From assembly GCA_030770535.1 (NCBI GenBank), contig JASVEC010000021.1:816001-880000 (forward strand): DNA of 64,000 nt, written 5' to 3'. Positions within the stretch are counted from its first letter, which is position 1, and every line of letters begins with the position of its first letter. This DNA is from Batkoa obscura (taxonomy: Eukaryota; Entomophthoromycota; Entomophthoromycetes; Entomophthorales; Batkoaceae). Below the pieces are notes generated by a model that worked only from the letters and a program-made list of their open reading frames with translations, ran no database searches and had not been told where the DNA came from. Positions 34,887 to 46,431 of the stretch are shown in pieces. The translations under genes and the position numbers were made by a program.

Positions 34887-35161
34887 ACTTATAAAAAATT
34901 ATTTATCACAGATATAGCATTAGATTGTGTGGGTTTAGGAATAACCATATCAGCAAGGTTCACTGATTCAAGTGGTTTATCAACTCATGCCACTAAAGCA
35001 CTTTCTGAAATTGAAAAATCTGTAGTAGATATGGGTATAAATATACATTATCAAATACCAACAGATCAAAAATATACCGCAATTACAGTTGGTGCTATTG
35101 AAGTAATACAAGAAATTATTAGGGCTATTGAAAAGGCAATCGTTGACACAGCTTGGATCTA
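34887..35161 (+). other. Unassigned open segment, possible gene fragment
   Basis: About 90 codons stay open, giving CVGLGITISARFTDSSG, then STHATKALSEIEKSVVD, then AITVGAIEVIQEIIRAIEK, before a stop at the border of MITE copy 16. Composition (Ala, Ile, Glu, Thr) is more protein-like than the surroundings and the helices look amphipathic. No family recognised. It could be the last exon of a small protein or the relic of one. Confidence 0.3.
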
Positions 35162-35164
35162 AAT

Positions 35165-35262
35165 GGGGATGTATTTTTGTATTTAAGAATTTCCTAATAA
35201 TTTTTCCACTCAAATAGCGCTTAAAAGATGCAAAAAGTAATGAAGCCAAAAAACACACACCC
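35165..35262 (-). mobile_element. Miniature inverted-repeat element, copy 16
   Basis: GGGGATGTATTTTTG start and ACACCC end, flanked by AAAT on both sides (direct repeat). Confidence 0.93.
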
Positions 35263-36030
35263 AAATATTGCCCAGATTGATTAATTAGAGAGTTTAAAAA
35301 GAAATAGTTATGGAAGGAACAACAGATTAAATGAAGTATATTCTTTCATTGTCAGAAAATCAACTTAAGTGAGTCATTTCAGCTTATAGAAATATACAAA
35401 GGAATTTTCACTCTGTCTTGTATTTTAGTAAAGTTTGCTTTGATAATTAATACTTTTATAGTTAATCCAATTAATGCCCATACTACTCAAAAAACCGATG
35501 GGGAAATTAGTAAAGAACATGAGGATTAACTTTACTAAAACATATTATCTCAGCATTGTAATATTTTATACTCTAGCTTTATCAAAATCACATTATTACA
35601 TCTTTACTTAAGAATATTACTTATAAAAGTTTTAAAGGAATGTTCTTTTCGAGTTTAAAAGGAGAATACTCTTCCTTTAAGTTATTTTTTATTTTCCGAG
35701 CTTACAGTTTGATAAGTTGATGGTAAAATCATGTAAAAACAACCATATCAGGCGTTTTAGTCTCCAAAAGTTGAATCTATCAAGAGGTTATATATAAATT
35801 GAAATAATTGAACTTGTGCATGATTTGAGAGAATGTTTTATCCAAAAAGACATTTACAAATGAGCTTAATCATATATTTACTGTTCGGGATTGGACCTTT
35901 GTATTATTATTTATGAAGTTCTACATAGAACATTCAAATATCCAATGAGCTATACTAATTTTTTAAATTAAAATGTTCTTTTATTACAAATGACATAAAT
36001 ATCAAAAAATAAAGTACAAATCACATCAAA

Positions 36031-37398
36031 ATGTTTTCAAATCTTTTAGAGTTAGTGTTCCTATATTTGCTATTTTTGAAGAGTCCAAACTGTTCAAATG
36101 TACCAGGAATATCTGGAGCTAATGGAGATGTTATTAATGATGTGATGTATGTAGTTGGTGGTCTTGATTTATTAGATTTTACAGAAGATGAAGATATTAA
36201 CGAAAGTAACTCGAATAGCAAAGTTTACTATATAGACCTTAGAAAAGGGATGGACCTCAACAATGACCAAGAAAAAGATTGGGAATTCGATTTGCTTATA
36301 GATCAACCTTTAAATCGATTGCTCTACCATAATGTTATTAAAAAGGACAATAACTCGGAAGACCTTTTAATTATAGGAGGAATGCTCACGCCGCTCGAGG
36401 AGAGTGTAAAGGTATTTAACACCAGAACAAAAACATGGAAAATCGATCCTGTAGGAAGCCAGTTTATTAAGAATTTAAACTTCACTAAATCAGGTGACTC
36501 TCATTTAAGTTATGGACCTTTTGCGTCAACCTTAACTCGAAACGATTTAAATCCAGATGAGCTAATTTTATTTGGTGGCGGATATACTAGTGAAAAAATG
36601 AAAGAAGAAGCGGGGGAAGGTGCTTATCATGGTTTAGTCATTTACAATACTAAATATGATAAATGGAGAACTGTTGGGGAGAACAGTCAATATTCAATCG
36701 GTACTCATAATTCAGTTATACATAATGGAAACTTAATGTTATTCGGAGGTGTTGATACTCCCTCAAATGAATTTATTGGATTTGATACTATTGTAAGTTT
36801 TAATATCAAAGATGAAAAATGGCATAATCAAACTACATCAGGCGAGTTTCCGAGTATACGTTCTATTTTTGGCCTAAAAAAAGTTAATAATCTCGTTTAT
36901 ATATTAGGTGGTACTGATGATCAAAATGTTGAAAGATTTACAGATAGTTCATTATATGTTCTAAATTTAGATGGTCTTACTTGGGAAAAGTATTATATAC
37001 CTGGATTGGTCAGTACTATATTAGGTTACTTAGAGCACTATAATGGCTATCTTTTATATGGCTTTGGCTTACGTCTGGAACTTTATTCGAAAATGCAGAT
37101 AATTAGCTTAAATAATTATACTTTAGTAAATCGATTGCCTTCAGCGAAAGAGATGGAAGAATCAAAACCTAAAAGTCAAGTATCTACTATTGTTAGCGGC
37201 TCAATTGGTGGACTCGTAGGGGTTATACTATTAATCGCTCTAACTTATTTTTTGTATAAGAAGCTCAAACAATATCGTATTGTAAAAAAAGTGCCTTTGA
37301 CTATCCCTGAGCCAACACATAGCAACACGGTGTTTATTATTAAAGATCCAAATTTTATGCTCGATGATGATGAACCTGAATTCGACCAAACGCTATAA
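36031..37398 (+). CDS. Type I membrane kelch-repeat protein, paralogue 1
   Basis: Single exon, 455 residues. A signal peptide (about 1-24) is followed by kelch-like blades recognised by GG doublets with aromatic partners: MYVVGGLD, LLIIGGMLT, LILFGGGYT, LMLFGGVDT and VYILGGTDD, so about five or six blades (to about 370). A single membrane helix (about 386-409, SGSIGGLVGVILLIALTYFLY) leads into a 46-residue tail with KKVPLTIPEPT and ending in DDEPEFDQTL. It therefore has an external beta-propeller and a short acidic cytoplasmic tail. Function is unknown; such proteins are abundant in early-diverging fungi and often labelled galactose-oxidase-like, but no copper ligands are evident. A paralogue lies 1.8 kb downstream on the same strand. 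Confidence 0.85.
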   Translation: MFSNLLELVFLYLLFLKSPNCSNVPGISGANGDVINDVMYVVGGLDLLDFTEDEDINESNSNSKVYYIDLRKGMDLNNDQEKDWEFDLLIDQPLNRLLYHNVIKKDNNSEDLLIIGGMLTPLEESVKVFNTRTKTWKIDPVGSQFIKNLNFTKSGDSHLSYGPFASTLTRNDLNPDELILFGGGYTSEKMKEEAGEGAYHGLVIYNTKYDKWRTVGENSQYSIGTHNSVIHNGNLMLFGGVDTPSNEFIGFDTIVSFNIKDEKWHNQTTSGEFPSIRSIFGLKKVNNLVYILGGTDDQNVERFTDSSLYVLNLDGLTWEKYYIPGLVSTILGYLEHYNGYLLYGFGLRLELYSKMQIISLNNYTLVNRLPSAKEMEESKPKSQVSTIVSGSIGGLVGVILLIALTYFLYKKLKQYRIVKKVPLTIPEPTHSNTVFIIKDPNFMLDDDEPEFDQTL

Positions 37399-39213
37399 AT
37401 TAAAATTAAAATATGTATTGTTTCTATTATCACACTTTTTAAAACTTTCAAGCATCTAATTTTTAACTCGCTTAAAAAATATTCTAAACATTATTTTTAT
37501 AGGCAACTTTCAGTTTTTAACTTAGTTTTTAGAACTAAATATTCTTCAAAATAAATGGTACTAATATTGCTTGTAGATATTTAAGAAATAAAGTGAAACG
37601 AGTTATAGTTTTTAAACTTTCTTTTATCTTTGTTCGGTTGCTTTAGCTATTTACCTTTTAATTTACAGTTATCAAGATACTTATAGCATTGATCATTAAT
37701 TAGGCTGCTATAGCTTTTTTTGAAATCTTGAAAGATGTGTAAAATTGAGGATTAGTGGTAAGAAGGGAGAAAAGCAATGAGAGAGAGGATATGATATAAT
37801 CAGAAGAGAGGGGAGTTCCTAGGAGTAGGGTTTAGATCTAGTCAAGTTTAAGATATTAAAATTATGGTCTGTATTATAAATTTGAAAAGTGCAACAGGTC
37901 TTCAGTTTCTAAGGTAGAGAATAAGAAACAGCCGATTAACAGTTTGGTACAATAAACATAAATAAACCACAAGTCAAAAGCATAAACAAATGCACAAAGA
38001 AAAAGAGCAAATAACAGAAGGCTTTAGAGAGTTAGGGATAAGCTGGTAAGAAAGAAGTAAATGAGGAGGGGACCATTATATCTTACAATGGGATTTTATA
38101 ATTTTTAAGTATATATAAGTATTTCAATTAATATCAAAATCAGAGATTTTGAAATTGCTAAAATTACATGATATTACAGCGCTTCAATGATGAAGCAATT
38201 CAATGTTTAATCTACTAACAACTAATACATATAGTAGATGAGCTTAAATTTATGTTTGGTGATTTTGATGTAGCTTATTCTAGAAAGTTTTGTTTTTAAT
38301 TAAATTTTTAAAGAAAATTGTAAATGAAAAGCTAACTGTTTATGATTTAACTAATATTGTATTTAGGGCAGGAGCTGTTAATAAACTTATTGGAAATTTT
38401 ATAAACATTTTTTAAAAAGTTGAAACCTTCAATAGCTATATAAGTTGTCTTTATTTTTACAGTAAACCAAAATGTTCTTGTTCTTGCTCTTTAACTCTCG
38501 GACTGACATTCACACCGACTATTTTTTTTAGTTTTAGAAAGATAATAAATATTAAATTGAAATTCAGACTGTATAGTTATATTTCAATAAGGTTAAACCA
38601 AAATTGGAATTGAAAAATTAATCTAGCTATTGATGAAACTTTTATGAAAGTAACCAATTTCTAAAGCAATTACAAATAATAAGAAAACATTTTAAAATCG
38701 AGCCAAATGGCACACGTAAGTAAAAGATGAGATTCTACTATAAGATGGGCTTGACTATTCTGAACACCTTTCTTTTTGAACTTTTTTCTCTTTGAAATTA
38801 CTTGATTTTAGATAAATCTGTAAAACCCACTATATTATGAGTAGGCTATTGAAGTGTCTTTTTTATATTTATAGTTTAAATAATATTGAATAACCTTTAA
38901 TAAGATCTTAAATTAAAAAAATCAAATAATTACAACAAAAGGTTGATTAAAATATTATGTAATAAGAAGTGTTGTAATTTTTTAAGAATAATTATGCTAT
39001 ATTCTTATAAAAGTTATCATATCCTTTACTAAAAACTATTATTTAGACTATTCTACTTTTAAACCAGTGCTTTTGATTAAGAATAGTACAGCCTTTCATA
39101 TCAAATAAACCTAATATGGGTTATTTCGAACCACTACTTCACAAAATAAGCATTGGAGTTACTGTGAGCTGAAGATTAATATTTATAATTTAAGAGTCTT
39201 AAATTTTAGCTAA
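37399..39213. other. Intergenic between the kelch paralogues
   Basis: 1.8 kb. A short coding-like fragment (KLTVYDLTNIVFRAGAVN) near 38325-38410 is the only hint of a past gene. There are no element copies. Confidence 0.5.
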
Positions 39214-40629
39214 ATGATACAAAATTCTTTATTCAAATTTATGCAACTGGCACTATTGCTACTATTGTTACTAAAGATATCGGATTGTTCAAATACTCCA
39301 GGATTAGCTGGAGCCAACGGGGGAATAATCAATGATACGATTTATGTATTTGGCGGATTTTCTGATTCAAATAGTGATCCTAAAAGCGAAAATGAGGAGA
39401 TTGTTGAAAGAAGTTTTAACACTGGAGTTTATTATTTGGATCTAAAAGGCGGTATAGATTTTAATAATGAACAAGGAGCAAATTGGAAATTTGATTCACT
39501 TGGAGATCATCCTTTAAATACATTATTTCATTATAGCACTATTAGATTGAACGATAGCTCAGAGGAACTTTTAATTATGGGAGGAGCATTTACACCAATT
39601 GAAGAAAGTGTAAAAATATTTAATACCAAAACAAAAACTTGGAAAGTAGATCAAACTGGGAGTCAATTTATCAAGCACTTAAATTTTGGTAATTTAACTA
39701 GTTTATCACTAAAATATGGACCTGTTACTTCAAGCTTAAACCAAAATGATTTAAATCCGGATGAGCTAGTTATATCTGGTGGAGCTTATACTATTAATAA
39801 ACTGGACGAAGATGAATTGAATGGAGATGAATTGGATGAAGATAAACTTGAGGTGTATCCTGGCTTAATAATTTATAATACTAAAAATAACGAATGGAGG
39901 TCTATTGAGAAAACGAGCGAACATTCAATTGACTCCCTTAGATCATTTATACATAATGGAAATTTAATAACATTTGAAAGTCAAAATAAACTTTATTATA
40001 AAACTGTCAATTTTAATACCATCATAAGTTTTAATATCAAAGATAAGAAATGGCACAATCAAACTACGTTGGGAGAATTTCCAGAAGCACGTACTATTTA
40101 TGGCTTGAAAAAAGTCAAAAATCTTGTTTATATAATAGGTGGCACCAGTGATGAAAATTTTAAAGAATTTGCGGACAGCTCATTATATGTTCTGAATTTA
40201 GACAATCTTGTTTGGGAAAAGCACTATATATCTGGATTGATCAGTTCTGTTTTCAGCTATTTAGATTATTATAATGGTTACTTATTATATTGTTTTGGAT
40301 ATCGTTTAGAAGTTTACTCCAAAATGCAAATAATCAGCTTAAATAATTACACTCTAGTACACCGGTTGCCTTCAGCAAAAGAAATAGAAGATTTAAAGCC
40401 AAAAAGTCAAATACCTGCTATTATTGGCGGTTCAATTGGTGGATTTATAGGTTTTGTTTTACTTATTGTTATCATATACTTTTCATATAAAAAGCTTAAG
40501 GAATATCGTATTGTAAAAAAAGTGCCTTTGACTATCCCTGAGCCAACTTACAATAGTACAGAATTTATTATTAAAAATCCAACTTTTACCTTAGAAGATG
40601 ATGAGGCTGAATTTGACGAAACACTTTAA
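39214..40629 (+). CDS. Type I membrane kelch-repeat protein, paralogue 2
   Basis: Single exon, 471 residues, with the same architecture as the copy at 36.0-37.4 kb: signal peptide (1-26 or so), CSNTPGLAGANGG start of the propeller, blades with IYVFGGFS, LLIMGGAFT, LVISGGAYT and VYIIGGTSD, membrane helix (about 402-425) and a 46-residue tail with KKVPLTIPEPT. An acidic insert (repeated LDEDELNGDEL-type residues, near residue 195-215) is absent from paralogue 1. One blade is degenerate (LITFESQNK in place of LMLFGGVDT). The tails are far more alike than the propellers. The two genes are a direct tandem duplication with nothing else between. Confidence 0.85.
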   Translation: MIQNSLFKFMQLALLLLLLLKISDCSNTPGLAGANGGIINDTIYVFGGFSDSNSDPKSENEEIVERSFNTGVYYLDLKGGIDFNNEQGANWKFDSLGDHPLNTLFHYSTIRLNDSSEELLIMGGAFTPIEESVKIFNTKTKTWKVDQTGSQFIKHLNFGNLTSLSLKYGPVTSSLNQNDLNPDELVISGGAYTINKLDEDELNGDELDEDKLEVYPGLIIYNTKNNEWRSIEKTSEHSIDSLRSFIHNGNLITFESQNKLYYKTVNFNTIISFNIKDKKWHNQTTLGEFPEARTIYGLKKVKNLVYIIGGTSDENFKEFADSSLYVLNLDNLVWEKHYISGLISSVFSYLDYYNGYLLYCFGYRLEVYSKMQIISLNNYTLVHRLPSAKEIEDLKPKSQIPAIIGGSIGGFIGFVLLIVIIYFSYKKLKEYRIVKKVPLTIPEPTYNSTEFIIKNPTFTLEDDEAEFDETL

Positions 40630-41047
40630 ATTAAAATAGGTATGGTTATGGTTCTATATTTCTACGGTATTTCTGCATAGAAAGATTTTTGTTTATTGCT
40701 TGTTTTCCTTAGAATGTTCTAATAAAGCAATGATATTATTCCCTTTGTTTGCATCCTTCGCTTTTTAACTATAGGAATTTTGAATCAAAAAGTATGATAC
40801 AAGGACAACAGTATTTATAAACAAAGCAGTATTTATTAAATTAGAGGATAAAGTCGCAAATTAAATATAACAATTGTATTATCACTTTTAAAATCTGATA
40901 ACATTTGTCTAAACTTCAATTTCAATTTTTAAATTAAAGCGAGTGATGTAGAATTACCAAATAAAGGCTTGGTCTAAGGGCTTAATTATCGAAATCAGTT
41001 TAAATTACAAAAATGAAAGTATAATCCTGTTTAATTTTTAATACAAA
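40630..41047. other. Intergenic, 0.4 kb
   Basis: Nothing recognised apart from presumed 3' end and promoter sequence. Confidence 0.6.
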
Positions 41048-42784
41048 ATGACATACTTTAGAAAGTTAATTCATTCCCATCTTAGAAATAGTTTTTTAAA
41101 AAGAGGGCTCCATAGCACTAATAGTTTTCTAAACATCCAACCAGCTCTATCCAATTTCAATGATAGTCAAAAATATAGTGAAAATGAAGCTTCAGCTAAG
41201 ATAACCAATAGAAAGTACCTTGATCAGGATATAAGAGTTTTAGAAGTTGAGAATGAAGGAAACACCATGGACTTGTAAGATCATTATATTTGTATTTGCT
41301 TTTTAAACTTATTTTTATATAGTGACTTGATGTGGCTGAGAGATAATTGCAAATGCCCAAAATGTTGGGATGGCGTAACCCTACAAAGAATTTACCATCA
41401 TATAGATGTAAATTGGATATTACTTTTAAAATAATGCTAATAACATAAACAGTTAGACCCCGAATTAGCAGTAAAAGAAATGACTATGAAAGATGACCAA
41501 ATTCACATTCAATGTAAATTATTAGTTTTAATATTGATCTTATTTACAATTTTATTAGGGGATAAAGAAAATCATAATAGCCAATATAGTTTAAAATGGT
41601 TAACAAGTAATCGTTATCCTGACCCAAACTTGAATTATAATAAGTAAAAGTTTCTATTTGTTTTTGAATACAACTTAACATTTAGTACAGTAATAAAAAG
41701 TTATGGAACGCTTCGATACTTGGGAGAAAATTAGAAAATTTACCAAGAATAAAATATAAAAACGTAAAAAACAATTAGTGTTTAAGACTAAAAGCTTACA
41801 TATTTGTTAGGTGATGGAAAGCGATGGAATGAAACGTTTAGTTATGAATTTAGTATGTTACTTTTAAATAATTTACTATTGTATTTAATTCAACTTTAAT
41901 AGAGAGATTATGGTTTAGCCTTTGTAGAAGAAACACCTGTAAATAGTGAAGTAAAAAATATATATTTGGTTTTTTAAATATTAATTGATGTTAGGCTACT
42001 GAACTTCTATGTAAAAAAATAGGACCAATACGAAACACTCACTATGGTAACATTTTTAAATGAAACAGAAATAAACTAAACTAAACATTTCATCAGGTAC
42101 TTTCTGGGAATTTGAAGCCAATTTAATGCATAACGATGCTGCATATCAAAATTTCAAGCTGGAGCCACATACTGATACTACTTATTTTACAGATCCTGCT
42201 GGGTACATGCTTTATGCTAATGATATGATTCGTACTAATATTTTAAAAGTTTACAGATATTTCATTTATTAAGTTTTGATGGGGAAGGTGGGGAACAAAT
42301 TTATATGGATGGGTTTTTAATGGCTAATAACTTCAAGGAAGAGTATCCTGAAGAGTATAAACTTTTAGCTCAACAGCCTGTTCCTTTCCATTCAGCTGGA
42401 GATGAAGGACAGTATTTGACGACTAAAAATCACACGATATTTGAGCATGAGGTAGCTGGCGATATAGAAAGCCCATTATTAAGATTAAGATATAATTATG
42501 ATTCTAGATCAGTACCAAAACATAATATGGACTCAATCAAAATGCGACAATGGTACTTAGCTTTAAATAAGTTTATAAAGTCACAACACCAAAATTTAGA
42601 CAATAGAGTTTACTTTCCACTTGAAAAAGGAACCACAATAATTATCGACAACTATCGAGTATTACATGGTAGAAATGCTTTCACCGCCAACAAAAGAAAG
42701 CTTTGTGGAGCATACATTAACCATGATGATCTCATCTCTCAGTGGAACATTATAATGAATAAAGATAAAAAAAGTTCTATTTAA
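41048..42784 (+). CDS. TMLHE: Trimethyllysine dioxygenase (carnitine synthesis)
   Basis: Ten exons (41048-41274, 41323-41407, 41453-41513, 41559-41643, 41691-41763, 41811-41852, 41903-41950, 41995-42046, 42097-42202, 42250-42784) join in frame to 437 residues. The N-terminus (MTYFRKLIHSHLRNSFLKRG) is a mitochondrial-type presequence. The N-terminal zinc domain has DLMWLRDNCKCPKC. The Fe(II)/2-oxoglutarate core has the HxD pair in EPHTDTTYFTDPAG, the GLQIFHLLSFDGEGG block and the distal His in YRVLHGRNAF. The end GAYINHDDLISQW fits trimethyllysine rather than gamma-butyrobetaine dioxygenase. It hydroxylates N6-trimethyllysine at C3, the first step to carnitine, in mitochondria. All iron and co-substrate motifs are intact. 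The distinction from gamma-butyrobetaine hydroxylase rests on that tail motif. Confidence 0.9.
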
Positions 42785-43757
42785 GAACTAAACTAGAACT
42801 AGACATTCTACCAAATCTACTCCTAATGTGTGAAAATTCTTTTTTTCGCTTCAATATTTTAACAATAGCTTTTTAATTTGTATAAATAATCGTAAAGCAA
42901 TAAAATCAAGAATTTTTTGTTCAAGATCAAATGCGAATAGAAGGATTGATTACTTAGTTTATCATTATTCAGACCTGTTTTTAAGTACGTATCAATAGTC
43001 CGATAAATTATTTATCACATAGTTGTCAACAAATCAAAGTTAAAAATTTTATATTCGTTATTATTACTCTAATCACTGTAGGAACTTTGGGAGGGCACAA
43101 AGGCCTAAAGGATATGAAAATTTTATTAGGAACTGAACATTTTTCTAACTTCATATCCTACAAAATTAATGTACCATCAAGTTTAGTGGCTTATAAAACC
43201 TTTGATTTGGAGTGCTGTTTGTGATCCAAGTGCAATTCTTAACGGAAAAAAACTTATTTTGTAAACAATATGATTATGTTTGATATGAAGGTTTTAGTTT
43301 TGATTTATTAAGACAATCTTTACATAGTTAACTTATATAATTATTAACATGCGTTTACAAATAAGGCTGGAAATAATAGTAGATTATAGTAGATAATTCC
43401 TCTATGCTCAATATGAAAAAAGCTGTACTTTATGGTATAAATATAATCATACTAATGTAGCTGATAACTGAATAATAAATCGTAATTATCTAACGTTATT
43501 TATAAATAATTCAAGGTAATAAAGAAATACAACTTTTCTATTGAATTGATTGTAAGTTGATATGAGTTATGATACTGGGTTCTTGAAAATTATTATAGTT
43601 TAAAAGGATACCAAGCCCTCTGTAGACAACAAGAATGCTTCAGTTATATAGCACATGCTGTATCGAGCTGACATAATCCAATATAGTTTATTGTAACTTA
43701 CATATCAAAATAGCTGTAAAAAACAGTTTTAAAAATAAAAATTCAGGTTTTAAATAT

Positions 43758-43851
43758 GGGACTGTTTTTTTTGGTTTTATTATTTTTCCATTTTTTAAGC
43801 GCTATTTGAGTGGAAATTTGTTGGTAAAATTCTTAAACACAAAATCATCCC
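43758..43851 (+). mobile_element. Miniature inverted-repeat element, copy 17
   Basis: GGGACTGT start and ATCATCCC end, ATAT flanks, core AAGCGCTATTTGAGTGG. Confidence 0.93.
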
Positions 43852-44001
43852 ATATATTATTTTATCCAACAAAAGTTTATTTTACATTTTGCTACAAGTC
43901 ACAAATATAAATATATTAAGTTATTTATTAATCAAATATAATAATGGATGGGCTTTATAGACTTGGGAAGTAGATGTAATTTTAGCTTTAATCTAATACA
44001 T

Positions 44002-44097
44002 GAAGGGTATTTTCTTTTGTTTCATCACTTTTACCATTTTTAAACAATATTTCAGTAGAATAATTATTAGTAAAATTCTTAAACAAAAATAATTTCC
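44002..44097 (+). mobile_element. Miniature inverted-repeat element, copy 18 (decayed)
   Basis: GAAGGGTATTTTC start and AATTTCC end. GTTTCATCACTTTTACCATTT and AGTAAAATTCTTAAACA are recognisable. Confidence 0.75.
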
Positions 44098-44964
44098 ATA
44101 CTAAAAAGATTAAAAACGATAAAAAAATTAACGCTACTTTATCATCTAAGTAAAGCAACACTGAATAGATCTGATAATGTGATATAAAGAGTGACAGAGT
44201 ACAACCATTAAATTCTTTTATTAAGATAGTGTATCTGTTTTATTTCAGTATTTATTCAATATTTTTTAAACTTCTCCTGAATAAAGAATAGAAAAACTAA
44301 TGAAACTTAGGTCCTTCTCATCCCTTGATGGTTATTTGTAGTGGTATAATCTCTTGTATATGTTAATACTAACTTTATTGCCAATTTAGTGGATGATATC
44401 AATACGATCGGAGAAGACAATGTTCTATCTGAAAGTTGATTATTAAACGTTTATTGATTCAAGCCGACAAATACATGAGTGTCCTTTTTCCCTTATGTTT
44501 GGTCCATTTTTTATTCAACCAAACTTGAAAATATTAAAAAATATTTGAACAAAAGAGATTCTCCCATATTTTAGCTACCTTTCACATTTTAAAATTTATT
44601 TAGTAGTTGGAAAATCATTATTAATATTTGTATAATTTCAATGCGAATATTTTTATTTTATATCCTTATATCCTATAAAATAGTCACTAATTACAGCTAC
44701 AATAAACATATTTAAGCTACTCAGCATAAAACCTGATAAAAGATAACCTTTACCGCTATCGACAATTAAAAAAAATTCACATTATAAAGATTTGGCATTT
44801 GTTTCAAACTAAGAATCTCTTTGTTCATATTAAGTTAGTGGTTTAAAATAAGCATAAACGTCAAAATTTAGTTCTTCACTTTTGCAAACCAAGTGCATAA
44901 AACGCTTAAATGAATAACATTTGAAAAATTGAACAGGAAGCTTTTCTATTTTTTAAAACCTATA

Positions 44965-45719
44965 ATGGCATCAGCTAGTAATTCAAAAGTAAGACGTATA
45001 GCAGTATTAGGATCAAGGGCTGTCGGTAAAATTAATTCATGTCAAATAATCTTGAATAAATGACAATATATTAGGAAAAAGTTCACTGACCATTCAGTTT
45101 GTCGAAAATCCATTTTGTAGATTCTTATTACCCAACGATTGAAAACACTTTCACAAAAGATATTAAATATAAAGGTCAGGACTTCACTGTCGAAATTATT
45201 GATACTGCTGGACAAGTAAAAATATTTTAGTTATTTATAATCTAGATTAATTTTTAGGATGAATATTCCATTTTGCCTTCTCAACACGCAATAGGGATCC
45301 ATGGATATGTCCTTGTTTATTCAGTAACTTCCAAGTCGAGTTTTGAGCTTGTAAAAATTATAAGAGATAAGATACTTAACTTTACTGGTACCGAGTGGGT
45401 ACCATTAATCTTAGTTGGTAATAAAAAAGACTTACAAGCACAAAGGTAATTTTATTCAGTTTCAAGTATAAATTAACGATAACAACTTAAATAGACAAGT
45501 TTCACTAGATGAGGGCAAAGAACTTTCTTTAAGCTGGAATTGTCAACATTTAGAAACTAGTGCTAAAAACAACGATAATATAAGTAATGCTTTTTTATAT
45601 GAAACTAGTAAATTTTTAATATTTTTTAATCAGGTCGTGCTTTTGATATGATGATCAACGAAATTGAGAAGTCAATGAACCCAACTGAAGAAGATAAAAA
45701 AGAGTGTGTTATCTTGTAA
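44965..45719 (+). CDS. RHEB: Rheb-type small GTPase with one extra base in exon 2
   Basis: Five exons (44965-45025, 45075-45215, 45258-45445, 45495-45583, 45634-45719). G1 AVLGSRAVGKSS, G2 effector region YYPTIENTF, G3 DTAGQDEYSI, G4 VGNKKDL, G5 TSAK and the CAAX box CVIL (prenylation) identify Rheb, the GTPase that activates TORC1 in many fungi and animals. GSRAVGKSS has the Arg at Ras position 12, a Rheb hallmark. All splice sites are intact, but the exons sum to 565 bases, one more than a multiple of three. The surplus is one C of the pair at 45110-45111, between FVEN and HFVDSYYPTIE. This may be a sequencing error or a recent disabling change. Without it the product has 187 residues. Confidence 0.85.
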
Positions 45720-46431
45720 AAAAAATAGTTTAATATCTCCGTAATTTCTTTTTAGCTTATAATTTTCATACACTTTCTATTACCTATACTTTTCTATATA
45801 AATAAATGTATTTGATTAATTTTATTTTTTGGTCATGTTTAAATCACTCGGTCAAATTTTAGTTGTATAGCTAATAAATTATGTGGGAATATTTTTTAAA
45901 TTACTTTCGCTTTTTAGCCCTAAATTTTGAATAAATAGATAGAGTAGCAACTGTAGAACAGATATGTTTAATAGGTGGCTTAAAGCTATATAGCTAGTTT
46001 CCTTGAATATTAAGCTTTTAAAATTTAATACAAGTATAAGAGAGTAATATACAATGAGTAAGTTGGACATATGCCTAAGTTATTAATAATTTTTGTAATT
46101 TATGATAGCAGTGGCTTGAGAAGATGGCCAGCTTTCTTATTCATCATTCCTTTATTTTAGGGTTCCACATTTGAGACCAATGGGTTAATTGAAAACTACA
46201 TTAGACATGCAATTTAAAAAACAAGATTTATTTTAATCTTTTTTAATATTAATAATGCAATTACAAAATTTATTATACTCCAATTTAATACAGATAGTCA
46301 ACTATATACGAGATCAGAATAGGTATAATATATTGTTAGCACGCAACAAATAGTATTAATGATTTTTATCAATAATTGTTGATACAAAAAAACATGGCGA
46401 GTACATATACAATTGATATAGTAGGAAATAA
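45720..46431. other. Intergenic, 0.7 kb
   Basis: Nothing supported. A TATGTGGGAATATTTT stretch at 45880 resembles one MITE end, but no second end follows. Confidence 0.5.

Larger units (their letters stand above)
32091..36030. other. Gene-poor stretch of 3.9 kb rich in small elements
   Basis: Contains MITE copies 11-16, a small tandem repeat (33871-33903) and one unassigned open segment (34887-35161). Nothing else is supported between 32091 and 32727 or between 35263 and 36030. Confidence 0.6.
42785..44964. other. Intergenic, 2.2 kb
   Basis: Holds MITE copies 17 and 18 and possibly a third, very decayed one at about 44478-44567. No gene supported. Confidence 0.6.

Noticed and set aside
34980-35264. 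94-codon minus-strand frame
   Set aside because: The first third is MITE copy 16; the rest is antisense to another open segment.
38325-38410. Coding-like fragment between the kelch genes
   Set aside because: Under 30 codons, with stops on both sides and no splice sites joining it to anything.
44478-44567. Possible 24th MITE copy
   Set aside because: Only scattered similarity (GTCCATTTTTTA, CTCCCATAT). Too decayed to count.
45880-45950. Possible MITE half (TATGTGGGAATATTTT)
   Set aside because: No matching core or second end within 120 bases.
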